Shown here one piece after another: positions 18,015 through 26,198 of a DNA stretch of 64,000 bases; within the stretch, counting starts at the first letter, position 1; each line of letters starts with the position of its first letter. Origin of the DNA: Legionella rowbothamii (GTDB lineage Bacteria; Pseudomonadota; Gammaproteobacteria; Legionellales; Legionellaceae); contig NZ_CAAAIM010000001.1 in NCBI RefSeq assembly GCF_900639985.1, positions 620,001 to 684,000 on the forward strand, written 5' to 3'. The translations under genes were made by a program, and so were the position numbers. The notes below the pieces were generated by a model. That model made no database searches. It was not told the DNA's origin and saw only the letters and a program-made list of their open reading frames with translations.

Positions 18015-19373
18015 TTATTTCCCAGCAAGCATCATTTTTCCGATTAATATGGAGCCACAGCGTGTTGCGATATTCGGATTAATATCATTACCCACCGCCA
18101 AAATAGATTGGAACATTTCCTTCAAGTTACCTGCGATGGTAACCTCATCCACAGGGAATTGAATTTCACCATTCTCTACCCAATAACCACTCGCGCCACG
18201 TGAATAGTCACCAGTAACCCCATTCACCCCTTGCCCCATCAATTCAGTAACTAATAGGCCTGTTCCCATCTTTTTCAATAAATCAGTAAGATCACCCGCA
18301 GTAGGGTCAATGGTCAAATTATGAACGCCATCACTGTTTGCCGTGGTTTTTAATCCTAAACGCCGCGCAGAATAACTTCCCAATACATACTGCTTTACTC
18401 GCCCCTTTTCAATAATATGATTGGGACGAGTAGGAACCCCTTCCCCATCAAAAGGTGAACTACCTAATGCTCCTGGCAAATGCGGTTGTTCATAAACATT
18501 TATAAATTCAGGGAAAATTTGTTGGTCAATTGAATCCAATAGGAAGGTATTTTTGCGATATAAATTCGAACCACTAATTGCATTAATCAAACTGCCAAAT
18601 AAACCACTAGAAACACGCGAGGAAAAAATAACAGGCACTGTTTGTGTTTCAACCTGCTTTGCTCCTAAACGACTCAGAGCACGCTCTACCGCATTTCGTG
18701 CAATATGGTGGGGGTCGATAAGATCTTTGGCATTACGCACTGTGGTGTAGTCATAGTCCCTTTGCATTTCATCACCTTCTGCAGCAATCAGTGAGCAGCT
18801 TAAACTATGGCGGGTGCTGTGAATAAAGCCTGAGCCACCATTAGTATTGGCAAAACCATGATGTGATTCATAGCTGGAAACATTCACTCCATCAGAATTA
18901 GTAATCCGTTTATCTAAAGACAAAGCGTGCGACTCACATTTTATTGCTAACTCAATAGCTTGCTCGGGGTTGATATCCCAAGGATGGTATAAATCTAAAT
19001 CGGGATATTCTGTAGTCATTAACTCTTTATCCGCCAATCCAAAACAAGGATCTTCGGCACTGACTCGAGCAATATCACAAGCTGCCTTCACCATCGCTTC
19101 TAATGCAGCAGGTGAAATATCGGTGCTGCTAGCCCCACCTTTACGCTGGCCAATGTAAACAGTTAAACCCACACCCTTATCTTCGCTAAACGCAACAGTT
19201 TCTACTGCCCCCATGCGTACGTCGACAGAAAAACCCCGATCGTTATTCACAGCCACCGCAGCATCCGTTGCGCCCTCTTTTTTAGCAAGCTCCAGCACGT
19301 CTTTCATCAATTGAGTTAATTCTATTGTTGACTTATGTACTTCAGTATTGTTATGTTGCGTTCTAATTTGCAT
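18015..19373 (-). CDS. pmbA: PmbA/TldE metalloprotease-like protein
   Basis: PmbA (TldE) partners TldD in a cytosolic protease that matures modified peptides such as microcin B17 and degrades CcdA. From the start at 19373 (MQIRTQHNNTEVHKST) it has 452 residues, the normal family length. Conserved segments are AAVAVNNDRGFSVDVR (about 44), AVNNxx-type strand pairs, TNGGSGFIHSTRHSLSC (about 178), LLDSIDQQIFPEF, SSPFDGEGVPTRPN (about 305) and GASGYWVENGEIQFPVDEVTIAGNL (about 396). The longer frame up to 19457 would add 28 residues unlike the family and would overlap the divergent gene, so it is rejected. No tldD is in the window. Confidence 0.95.
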   Translation of the reverse strand: MQIRTQHNNTEVHKSTIELTQLMKDVLELAKKEGATDAAVAVNNDRGFSVDVRMGAVETVAFSEDKGVGLTVYIGQRKGGASSTDISPAALEAMVKAACDIARVSAEDPCFGLADKELMTTEYPDLDLYHPWDINPEQAIELAIKCESHALSLDKRITNSDGVNVSSYESHHGFANTNGGSGFIHSTRHSLSCSLIAAEGDEMQRDYDYTTVRNAKDLIDPHHIARNAVERALSRLGAKQVETQTVPVIFSSRVSSGLFGSLINAISGSNLYRKNTFLLDSIDQQIFPEFINVYEQPHLPGALGSSPFDGEGVPTRPNHIIEKGRVKQYVLGSYSARRLGLKTTANSDGVHNLTIDPTAGDLTDLLKKMGTGLLVTELMGQGVNGVTGDYSRGASGYWVENGEIQFPVDEVTIAGNLKEMFQSILAVGNDINPNIATRCGSILIGKMMLAGK

Positions 19374-19417
19374 AAAATTTCCATGGTGTTGAATGATGCA
19401 AATAAGGATACAATAAC

Positions 19418-20194
19418 ATGTCTTCGCAAACCAATAATTATGCTGAAAACAAATCATTTTTGTTTTATTTGCTGTTTTTTCTGGTCAGCCTGTTGACTCC
19501 AGTTTACTCTTATTCAGCAGGAAATTGGCACCAATTAAGCCCTGGTATTGAATATCAAGACCTTGCGGGGGGATTACTCGCGCCTTGGTCTCATATATAT
19601 GCTTTTCGCATTGATCTTAATAAAAATAAACTGGCAATTGTCAGTGCCAAGTCCTTATCGCTTAAAAATGCTTCAGCCGATCAATTTGCTGAACACAGCC
19701 AAGCCTTACTGAGCATTAATGGTGGTTTTTTTGATCATCAATTTAATCCTCTAGGATTGAGAATTAATAATTATCGACAAGAAAATCCTTTAAAACGCAT
19801 CAGCTGGTGGGGAGTTTTCTACGTCAAAAATAATAAAGCCTATATCTCTAGCCTTAATCGTTTTCGTCAAGATGATGAAATTAGCTTTGCCATGCAAAGC
19901 GGACCTCGGTTACTAATTAAGGGCAAAATCCCTTCACTAAAACCAGGAGAAGCTGATCGCTCTGCCTTAGGCATCACTGCCAAAGGAAAAGTTATTATTC
20001 TCGTTTCAACTAATGCCACCATGTCTACCAACAAATTGGCTCATTTACTAAAAGCCCCTCCTTTATCTTGTGTTGATGCCATCAATCTTGACGGTGGAAG
20101 TTCAAGCCAACTTTATGCCCATATTGGTTCTTTTCAGCTCAACGTTCATAGTTTTTCGAATGTTAGTGATGCAATTATTGTAAAAAAAGCATAG
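19418..20194 (+). CDS. Exported phosphodiester glycosidase family protein (NAGPA domain)
   Basis: This 258-residue protein belongs to the phosphodiester glycosidase family (DUF2233, named for the human mannose-6-phosphate uncovering enzyme). An N-terminal hydrophobic segment (FLFYLLFFLVSLLTPVYSYSAG) serves as signal peptide or anchor, so it acts outside the inner membrane. Family motifs are LLSINGGFFDHQFNPLGLRI (about residue 93), a MQSGPRLLIKG strand (about 158), RSALGITAKGKVIILV, and the C-terminal NLDGGSSSQLYA (about 224). The start has AAGGAT upstream. Its substrate in bacteria is unknown; cell-wall or surface glycans are likely. Confidence 0.88.
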   Translation: MSSQTNNYAENKSFLFYLLFFLVSLLTPVYSYSAGNWHQLSPGIEYQDLAGGLLAPWSHIYAFRIDLNKNKLAIVSAKSLSLKNASADQFAEHSQALLSINGGFFDHQFNPLGLRINNYRQENPLKRISWWGVFYVKNNKAYISSLNRFRQDDEISFAMQSGPRLLIKGKIPSLKPGEADRSALGITAKGKVIILVSTNATMSTNKLAHLLKAPPLSCVDAINLDGGSSSQLYAHIGSFQLNVHSFSNVSDAIIVKKA

Positions 20195-20330
20195 AATCGC
20201 CGCCCCGGGTTTGAGCTCAACCAAAATCAACATCGATGTCCCATGGACAAACCGCGGGAGGGAATGAGCTCAAAAGTAGTAAATCGGGGATAAATTGTAG
20301 CTTTAATAAAAAAATATAAAAACACACAAG

Positions 20331-20339
20331 TTATCCACA
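20331..20339 (+). promoter_or_regulatory. DnaA box upstream of nrdA
   Basis: TTATCCACA is a perfect match to the high-affinity DnaA box. It lies about 94 bp before the -10 of nrdA. In E. coli, DnaA boxes in the same position tune nrdAB transcription to the replication cycle, so conservation of site and place is meaningful. Confidence 0.7.
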
Positions 20340-20377
20340 ATATACTCCCAATTTATTCTATTGACCCTTACACGAAA

Positions 20378-20393
20378 ACACATTATCTTGTAT
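20378..20393 (+). promoter_or_regulatory. NrdR-like box 1
   Basis: ACACATTATCTTGTAT matches 13 of 16 positions of the NrdR box consensus as I know it (ACACWATATATWGTGT). It is 31 bp, start to start, from the second box, which is the three-turn spacing typical of NrdR pairs. No nrdR gene is in the window. Confidence 0.65.
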
Positions 20394-20408
20394 CTAAGGC
20401 GCGAAAAA

Positions 20409-20424
20409 CATCTACATATTGGGT
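20409..20424 (+). promoter_or_regulatory. NrdR-like box 2 overlapping the -35 region
   Basis: CATCTACATATTGGGT matches 11 of 16 positions of the NrdR consensus and sits where the -35 of the nrdA promoter should be. Bound repressor would block RNA polymerase. Confidence 0.6.
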
Positions 20425-20428
20425 TTTC

Positions 20429-20437
20429 TGCTATAAT
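20429..20437 (+). promoter_or_regulatory. Extended -10 promoter of nrdAB
   Basis: TGCTATAAT is a perfect extended -10 (TGn plus TATAAT). The -35 region at 17 bp spacing (CATCTA) is poor, as is usual with an extended -10. The start would be near 20444, about 56 nt before the ATG. Confidence 0.7.
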
Positions 20438-20499
20438 CTAATTAATAGTGAATAAAATTCGCTCGACAACTGATAACAACCATACGAGGTGGAGAAAAA

Positions 20500-23328
20500 A
20501 TGTCCGCAATTCTTGATCCGGTAAATGATGTGCCGCTAACGAGTCAACTGGAATTGACAGCTAATGCTCCAGGTGTGCTTAAAACCATAAAACGTAACGG
20601 CAAAGTCGTGAATTACGATGACTCTAAAATTAAAGTTGCAATTACCAAGGCATTTATTGCCAATGAAGGTGGTACTGCTCCTACTTCAGATCGTATTCAT
20701 GAACAGATCGAAGAATTAACTCGTCAAATCACTCAAGCGTTTAAACGCCGCTTACCTACTGGTGGTGCAATTCATATTGAAGACATTCAAGATCAAGTTG
20801 AATTAGCGTTAATGCGTAGTGGTCACTACAAAGTTGCTCGTGCTTATGTACTTTATCGTGAAGAACACCGTCTTGCGCGCCAAGTAGAACTAACCCAACA
20901 AGCTAGCGACAACAAAACACTATTAATTACTATGCCTGATGGTGAATTAAGACCATTAGACATGGAGCGTGTGAATACAATTGTTAATGAATCATGCCGT
21001 GACCTCGCTCATGTTACTGCGGAACCAGTAATTAAAGATGCGATGCGCAATCTTTATAATCAAGCTAAATTTGAAGATGTGCATAAAGCATTAATTATGT
21101 CAGCCCGTGCCCTAATTGAAAAAGAACCCAACTATACCTTTGTAAGTGCTCGTTTGTTATTAGACACCTTACGTATGGAAGCACTCGGCAAATTGAACAT
21201 TAAAGCAGATGCTACCTTTGATGAAATGTCAGCCCTTTATCCAGCCTACTTCAAAACCTACATTGGTCATGGGATTCAACAAGGCTTACTCGATGCCAAA
21301 ATGGCAGATTTTGACTTAGATAAATTAGGTAAAGCATTGTTACCACAACGTGATATGCAATTTACTTACTTAAGTCTACAAACATTATATGACCGTTATT
21401 TCCTACATGATCACGGTGTACGTTATGAATTACCTCAAGCGTTTTTCATGCGTGTCGCTATGGGTCTTGCAATGCGTGAGAAAAATAAAGAAGAAAAAGC
21501 TATTGAATTTTACTTACTAATTTCTTCTTTTGACTACATGTCTTCTACACCAACCCTGTTCAACTCAGGTACTGTTCGCCCACAATTATCAAGTTGCTAC
21601 TTAACTACAGTACCAGATCATTTAGATGGTATTTACAGTGCGATTAAAGACAATGCCCTACTTTCAAAATTTGCGGGCGGATTGGGTAACGACTGGACTC
21701 CAGTGCGCGCCATGGGTTCACACATTAAAGGCACCAATGGTAAATCTCAGGGTGTTGTACCTTTCTTGAACGTTGCCGATGCCACAGCAGTTGCTGTAAA
21801 CCAGGGTGGTAAGCGTAAAGGTGCTGTATGTGCATACTTAGAATGCTGGCATAAAGACGTAGAAGAGTTCCTCGATCTAAGAAAAAATACTGGGGACGAT
21901 CGCCGCCGTACTCATGATATGAATACCGCAATTTGGATTCCAGATTTATTCATGATGCGTGTTCGTGAAGAAGGCGAGTGGACTTTATTCTCTCCTGATG
22001 AAGTGCCAGAGCTGCACGATTGCTACGGTAAAGAATTTGAAACTCTATACAAAGAGTATGAAGCTAAGGCACGTCAAGGCGTTATCAAAAATAGCAAAAC
22101 ACTCCCTGCAGTGAAATTATGGCGCAGAATGCTTTCCATGCTGTTTGAAACAGGCCATCCATGGATGACATTTAAAGATCCCTGTAACTTGCGTTCACCA
22201 CAGCAACATGCTGGTGTGGTTCACAGTTCAAACTTATGTACTGAAATTACACTGAACACGTCTGAAGAAGAAATTGCAGTATGTAATCTGGGTAGTGTTA
22301 ACTTACCAGCACACATTAAGAATGGTCAGCTGGATAAGGATAAGTTAAAACGTACGATTACCACAGCGATTCGTATGTTGGATAACGTAATTGATATTAA
22401 CTACTACTCTGTACCACAGGCACGTAACTCAAACTTGAAACACAGACCAATTGGTTTAGGTTTAATGGGCTTCCAAGATGCCTTATACGAGTTGAAAATT
22501 GATTACGCATCTCAAGCAGCCGTTGAATTTGCTGACGCCTCTATGGAATTAATCAGCTATTATGCAATTGAAGCTTCTTGTGATTTAGCGAAAGAGCGTG
22601 GCAGCTATTCAAGTTATGAAGGCTCTTTATGGAGCAAGGGAATTCTACCGATTGATTCCATTAACTTATTGCAACAAGCTCGAAGCAAATACCTAGAGCA
22701 AGACCGTTCACAGCGCTTAGATTGGGAGTCTTTACGTATTAAAGTACGTACTCAAGGTATGCGCAACTCTAATGTGATGGCAATTGCCCCTACAGCTACG
22801 ATTTCCAATATTTGTGGTGTAGCACAATCTATTGAGCCTACGTACCAAAACTTGTATGTGAAATCAAATCTCTCAGGAGAGTTTACAGTAATTAACCCAT
22901 ATCTGGTTGCCGACTTAAAGGCACTTGATCTCTGGGATGAAGTAATGGTTAACGACCTAAAATACTTCAATGGTAGCGTGCAACCAATCAGCCGTATTCC
23001 TGCTGAATTAAAAACACGTTATGCAACTTCATTTGAAATTGACCCAATGTGGTTAGTGGATGCAGCTTCTCGCCGCCAGAAATGGATCGACCAAGCTCAA
23101 TCACTCAATATCTATATGGCTCAGCCTTCCGGTAAAAAACTGGATCAACTGTACATGCATGCTTGGATACGTGGATTAAAAACTACTTATTATTTACGTA
23201 GTTTAGGAGCAACGAATGCTGAAAAATCCACCATCACTGATGGCGCATTAAATGCGGTTAAAATTATCAGCGATGAACAGCCTAAAGTATGTTCCATACT
23301 CGATCCAGACTGTGAAGCCTGCCAATAA
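20500..23328 (+). CDS. nrdA: Class Ia ribonucleotide reductase alpha subunit
   Basis: NrdA reduces ribonucleoside diphosphates for DNA synthesis as a cytosolic alpha/beta complex. At 942 residues it is longer than the E. coli protein. The extra length is N-terminal: one ATP-cone at about residues 27-120 (IKRNGKVVNYDDSKI...ARAYVLYREEHRL) and a second cone-like unit at about 145-235 (ITMPDGELRPLDMERV). The catalytic core has QLSSCYL, FAGGLGNDWT, NLCTEITLNTSEEE and CNLGSVNLPAH, and PTATISNICG is near residue 765. The C-terminal redox cysteines are present in VCSILDPDCEACQ. A double cone implies ATP/dATP control of overall activity. A strong GGTGGAG site precedes the ATG. nrdB follows after 15 bp. 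Confidence 0.97.
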   Translation: MSAILDPVNDVPLTSQLELTANAPGVLKTIKRNGKVVNYDDSKIKVAITKAFIANEGGTAPTSDRIHEQIEELTRQITQAFKRRLPTGGAIHIEDIQDQVELALMRSGHYKVARAYVLYREEHRLARQVELTQQASDNKTLLITMPDGELRPLDMERVNTIVNESCRDLAHVTAEPVIKDAMRNLYNQAKFEDVHKALIMSARALIEKEPNYTFVSARLLLDTLRMEALGKLNIKADATFDEMSALYPAYFKTYIGHGIQQGLLDAKMADFDLDKLGKALLPQRDMQFTYLSLQTLYDRYFLHDHGVRYELPQAFFMRVAMGLAMREKNKEEKAIEFYLLISSFDYMSSTPTLFNSGTVRPQLSSCYLTTVPDHLDGIYSAIKDNALLSKFAGGLGNDWTPVRAMGSHIKGTNGKSQGVVPFLNVADATAVAVNQGGKRKGAVCAYLECWHKDVEEFLDLRKNTGDDRRRTHDMNTAIWIPDLFMMRVREEGEWTLFSPDEVPELHDCYGKEFETLYKEYEAKARQGVIKNSKTLPAVKLWRRMLSMLFETGHPWMTFKDPCNLRSPQQHAGVVHSSNLCTEITLNTSEEEIAVCNLGSVNLPAHIKNGQLDKDKLKRTITTAIRMLDNVIDINYYSVPQARNSNLKHRPIGLGLMGFQDALYELKIDYASQAAVEFADASMELISYYAIEASCDLAKERGSYSSYEGSLWSKGILPIDSINLLQQARSKYLEQDRSQRLDWESLRIKVRTQGMRNSNVMAIAPTATISNICGVAQSIEPTYQNLYVKSNLSGEFTVINPYLVADLKALDLWDEVMVNDLKYFNGSVQPISRIPAELKTRYATSFEIDPMWLVDAASRRQKWIDQAQSLNIYMAQPSGKKLDQLYMHAWIRGLKTTYYLRSLGATNAEKSTITDGALNAVKIISDEQPKVCSILDPDCEACQ

Positions 23329-23343
23329 ATCAGGAGAATATGA

Positions 23344-24444
23344 ATGCAAAATTTAGATACACAAAAAACAGCCCCTGCCGTAGGTGCAACGGGCTTTGAG
23401 TCTCTTGAAATGGGCGCTGCTCGCATCCACGTAGATGACAAGCAAATTATTAATTGCCGTGCGGATTTAAACCAGCTGGTCCCATTTAAGTATAGATGGG
23501 CCTGGGATAAGTACCTTTCTGCATGTGCAAACCATTGGATGCCCAATGAAATTAACATGAGCGCTGACGTAGCTCTGTGGAAAGATCCGAATGGACTGAC
23601 TGAAGATGAGCGTTTGATTATCAAACGTAACCTAGGATTTTTCTCTACGGCAGATTCATTAGTTGCAAATAACTTGGTGTTGGCAGTATATCGACATATC
23701 ACTAACCCAGAATGCCGACAATATCTGTTACGTCAGGCTTTCGAAGAGGCATTACATACTCATGCTTATCAATACGTTATTGAAAGCTTGGGACTTGATG
23801 AAGCTGAAGTCTTCAACATGTACCGTGAAATTCCATCGGTGGCAACAAAAGCATCTTGGGCTCTACCCTTTACTCAAAGTTTAGGAGATGAAACCTTCCA
23901 TACTGGAACGCTTGAAAATGATCAACGTTTACTCAGAGATCTAATTGCCTTCTACGTTATTTTCGAAGGAATTTTCTTCTACGTTGGCTTTACGCAAATC
24001 CTTTCTATGGGACGCCGTAATAAAATGGTAGGAACTTCAGAACAGTTCCAATACATTTTACGTGATGAATCAATGCACATGAACTTTGGTATTGATGTGA
24101 TTAACCAAATTAAAATTGAAAATCCATATCTATGGACTCCAGAATTCAAAGAAGAAATCATTCAACTTATTCGTCATGGCGTTGAGTTAGAATACCAATA
24201 TGCTAAAGACACTATGCCACATGGTATCTTAGGCATGAATGCAGAAATGTTCGAAGAATATCTGCACTTCATTGCTAACCGTCGCTTAAGCCAAATTGGG
24301 TTACCAGAGCAATACCCTGGCGCTGAAAACCCATTCCCATGGATGAGTGAAATGCTAGATTTGAAGAAAGAGAAAAACTTCTTTGAAACCCGCGTTATTG
24401 AATATCAAGCAGGCGGTACTCTAAGCTGGGATGATGACGAATAA
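23344..24444 (+). CDS. nrdB: Class Ia ribonucleotide reductase beta subunit
   Basis: NrdB holds the di-iron tyrosyl radical that activates NrdA. It has 366 residues. Iron ligands are seen in [17 protein letters not shown] (about residue 137) and [16 protein letters not shown] (about 239). The flexible acidic C-terminal tail ([10 protein letters not shown]) binds NrdA. An overlapping ATG four bases earlier is in another frame, and the GGAGAA site fits 23344. It is co-transcribed with nrdA; a palindrome at 24467 probably ends the transcript. Confidence 0.97.
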   Translation: MQNLDTQKTAPAVGATGFESLEMGAARIHVDDKQIINCRADLNQLVPFKYRWAWDKYLSACANHWMPNEINMSADVALWKDPNGLTEDERLIIKRNLGFFSTADSLVANNLVLAVYRHITNPECRQYLLRQAFEEALHTHAYQYVIESLGLDEAEVFNMYREIPSVATKASWALPFTQSLGDETFHTGTLENDQRLLRDLIAFYVIFEGIFFYVGFTQILSMGRRNKMVGTSEQFQYILRDESMHMNFGIDVINQIKIENPYLWTPEFKEEIIQLIRHGVELEYQYAKDTMPHGILGMNAEMFEEYLHFIANRRLSQIGLPEQYPGAENPFPWMSEMLDLKKEKNFFETRVIEYQAGGTLSWDDDE

Positions 24445-24466
24445 GTAAATTTCCTCAGGAAATATA

Positions 24467-24487
24467 GGCTGGGCTGCAAAGCCCAGC
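24467..24487. repeat. CTGGGCT..AGCCCAG palindrome
   Basis: A single copy with core GCTGGGCTGCAAAGCCCAGC lies 22 bp after the nrdB stop. The hairpin has 8-9 bp per arm around a small loop and may end the nrdAB transcript, although no T-run follows. Confidence 0.75.
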
Positions 24488-24671
24488 ACAAAAAGTAGCA
24501 CCAATTTATTGCTACGCCTTACAACCCTGCCTACATTCAAAATTAGCGAAAGTAGTACTCATTAAATACTTAAATTAATATTATTGCGTAAACACCCACC
24601 AAATTACACTTCCCTTTTACTTACACAACTGTTACATTTCTATACGGATTAATTACACCCGAGGTGAAAAA

Positions 24672-25241
24672 ATGGGAAAACCGTTACGCCAACAGAATGA
24701 AACTAATAATTATTTCCTACTCCAATGCATGGCTGGAATCACTGTCGCCGCATTAACAGCCGCGGCAATCACAGCCCTTGCCGTACTGCAATTCGGTGCG
24801 ACAGCATCCGGATTAGCAACAACCAACATGATGTTTGCATCTTCATTGGCTGCAGCCTCTTCCCCCATTCTCCCAATGGTTGTTATAGGTGCAATTGGAT
24901 TTGCTCTCCTATTATCGTTGTTTAATAATTGTGGAAGTAATAATACGACCGTCAGAGTTGTTCCAACCAGACCATATGGTAGCTTCTGGGGGGGATCATC
25001 TTATGGCTGGGGATCTTCGCCAAATGTTCATGTGCATCACACTGGACATCATCATGACGGGCAGGTACATAATCATGGGGGGCATATACACGTACCCAGT
25101 AGCTCAACCCATAGTCACCCCTCATCTTCTAGTGGCAATATACATAGTCATTTCCCCAGCGGAAATGTACATAGCCATGGCGGTGGAGCAAGAGTAGAGG
25201 TGCATGGTAATCATGGAACAACACATGGCCATAGAATGTAA
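24672..25241 (+). CDS. Histidine-rich membrane protein
   Basis: I do not recognise a family. The 189 residues fall into two halves. Residues about 17-80 are hydrophobic, with two or three membrane segments (GITVAALTAAAITALAVLQFG and ILPMVVIGAIGFALLLSLF). Residues about 100-189 are Gly/Ser/His-rich, with about 25 histidines in runs such as VHVHHTGHHHDGQVHNHGGH. Such tails bind Zn, Ni, Cu or Co in other proteins. A membrane-bound metal buffer or chaperone is the simplest guess. There is a good ribosome site (GAGGTG) before the ATG. It stands alone, with no metal transporter gene next to it. Confidence 0.65.
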   Translation: MGKPLRQQNETNNYFLLQCMAGITVAALTAAAITALAVLQFGATASGLATTNMMFASSLAAASSPILPMVVIGAIGFALLLSLFNNCGSNNTTVRVVPTRPYGSFWGGSSYGWGSSPNVHVHHTGHHHDGQVHNHGGHIHVPSSSTHSHPSSSSGNIHSHFPSGNVHSHGGGARVEVHGNHGTTHGHRM

Positions 25242-25282
25242 GGCTACGTTCACAAAGTAGGTTATTTAAAGTACTAGCTCAG

Positions 25283-25400
25283 ATAGGGTACGTTATATCT
25301 TGGGGATGTTTATGACGAAGGTTCACTCCAATGTGGCACACTCTCAACTCCATGCCGCAATTAGGAGGTCCTTCGCCATGCTCGAGATTACGTATCCTAT
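25283..25400. repeat. Imperfect inverted repeat of about 118 bp
   Basis: The left arm (25283-25321, from ATAGGGTACGTTAT to GACGAAGG) and the right arm (25370-25400, from CCTTCGCCATG to ACGTATCCTAT) are imperfect reverse complements around about 48 bp. It lies between convergent genes. It could be a MITE-like remnant or a bidirectional terminator. Confidence 0.4.
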
Positions 25401-25414
25401 AACATTCCATTTTA

Positions 25415-26197
25415 TCACATCAATCGAGCAATCTTTTGCTTCACCAACTCTCGGGCATGCTTCCCAGTAGTAAAGTCTTTATTATCTTTTTCCACCACAA
25501 ATTGGACAAAATAAATGGTCCGTTGCTCTTTCTGAGCCCATCCCACAAACCAACCAATTTGTCTATCTAATTGTTTCGAACCATCCTCATTTAAAAGATA
25601 GCCCGCACCAGTCTTACCAAATAATTTCCAATCTCCTGGCAATTCTTCTACGAATAAAATCTTTTTGGTCATGACCATAGCGTGGGAACTTACAGGTAAT
25701 TTCCCCTCATCTAAGCGGGTTAAAAACTCAATTTGCTGCTGTGGTGAAATGCGTAATGAACTGGATAACCAAGCACGAGTTAACCCGTTATTTGCCCCTT
25801 TATCCCCCGATACATCCTCATTTCCATAATTAAAAGCCTGCACATACCGTTTAAATCGCTCCATGCCCAGCTTGTGTGTAATAACCTGGCTGTACCATAC
25901 ACAACTATTTTTTATCCAAGTCGTTGGAGTATGGGGCTGTTTCCAAACCTCCAAATAATCAGCATAACCTTCTTTAAAAGGCCATTCGGGATGGAGTGCA
26001 TCGACTAAAATACCCTCATTAAATCCCATCAAACTAATCGCAATTTTAAAAGTTGAACAAGGCGCTTGATGCAACGAGCACGCCCCCTCTTGCTTCACTA
26101 CCTTTCCGTTTTCTTTTGCAATAAAACAATCATCATTAGTCCATGCCTGTGTAGTTATAACCCACAAGACAATAAAAAATAAAATCTTTTTTTTCAT
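25415..26197 (-). CDS. Class D (OXA-type) beta-lactamase
   Basis: This is a periplasmic serine beta-lactamase. From the start at 26197 (MKKKILFFIVLWVITTQAW) it has 260 residues and a clear signal peptide; an earlier in-frame ATG would add 20 residues and hide the signal. All class D landmarks are visible: the nucleophile and carbamylated lysine in CSTFK, SCV before WYSQ, YGNED, the omega-loop tryptophan in RAWLSSSLRIS, and KTGAGY. The acylated serine falls near residue 46. It resembles the chromosomal OXA enzymes of Legionella/Fluoribacter such as OXA-29. It starts 1 bp past the stop of the ABC exporter gene, so the two are translated from one message. Confidence 0.95.
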   Translation of the reverse strand: MKKKILFFIVLWVITTQAWTNDDCFIAKENGKVVKQEGACSLHQAPCSTFKIAISLMGFNEGILVDALHPEWPFKEGYADYLEVWKQPHTPTTWIKNSCVWYSQVITHKLGMERFKRYVQAFNYGNEDVSGDKGANNGLTRAWLSSSLRISPQQQIEFLTRLDEGKLPVSSHAMVMTKKILFVEELPGDWKLFGKTGAGYLLNEDGSKQLDRQIGWFVGWAQKEQRTIYFVQFVVEKDNKDFTTGKHARELVKQKIARLM

Positions 26198-26198
26198 A

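Noticed and set aside
19374..19457. Longer N-terminus for pmbA
   Set aside because: The added 28 residues are unlike the family and overlap the divergent glycosidase gene.
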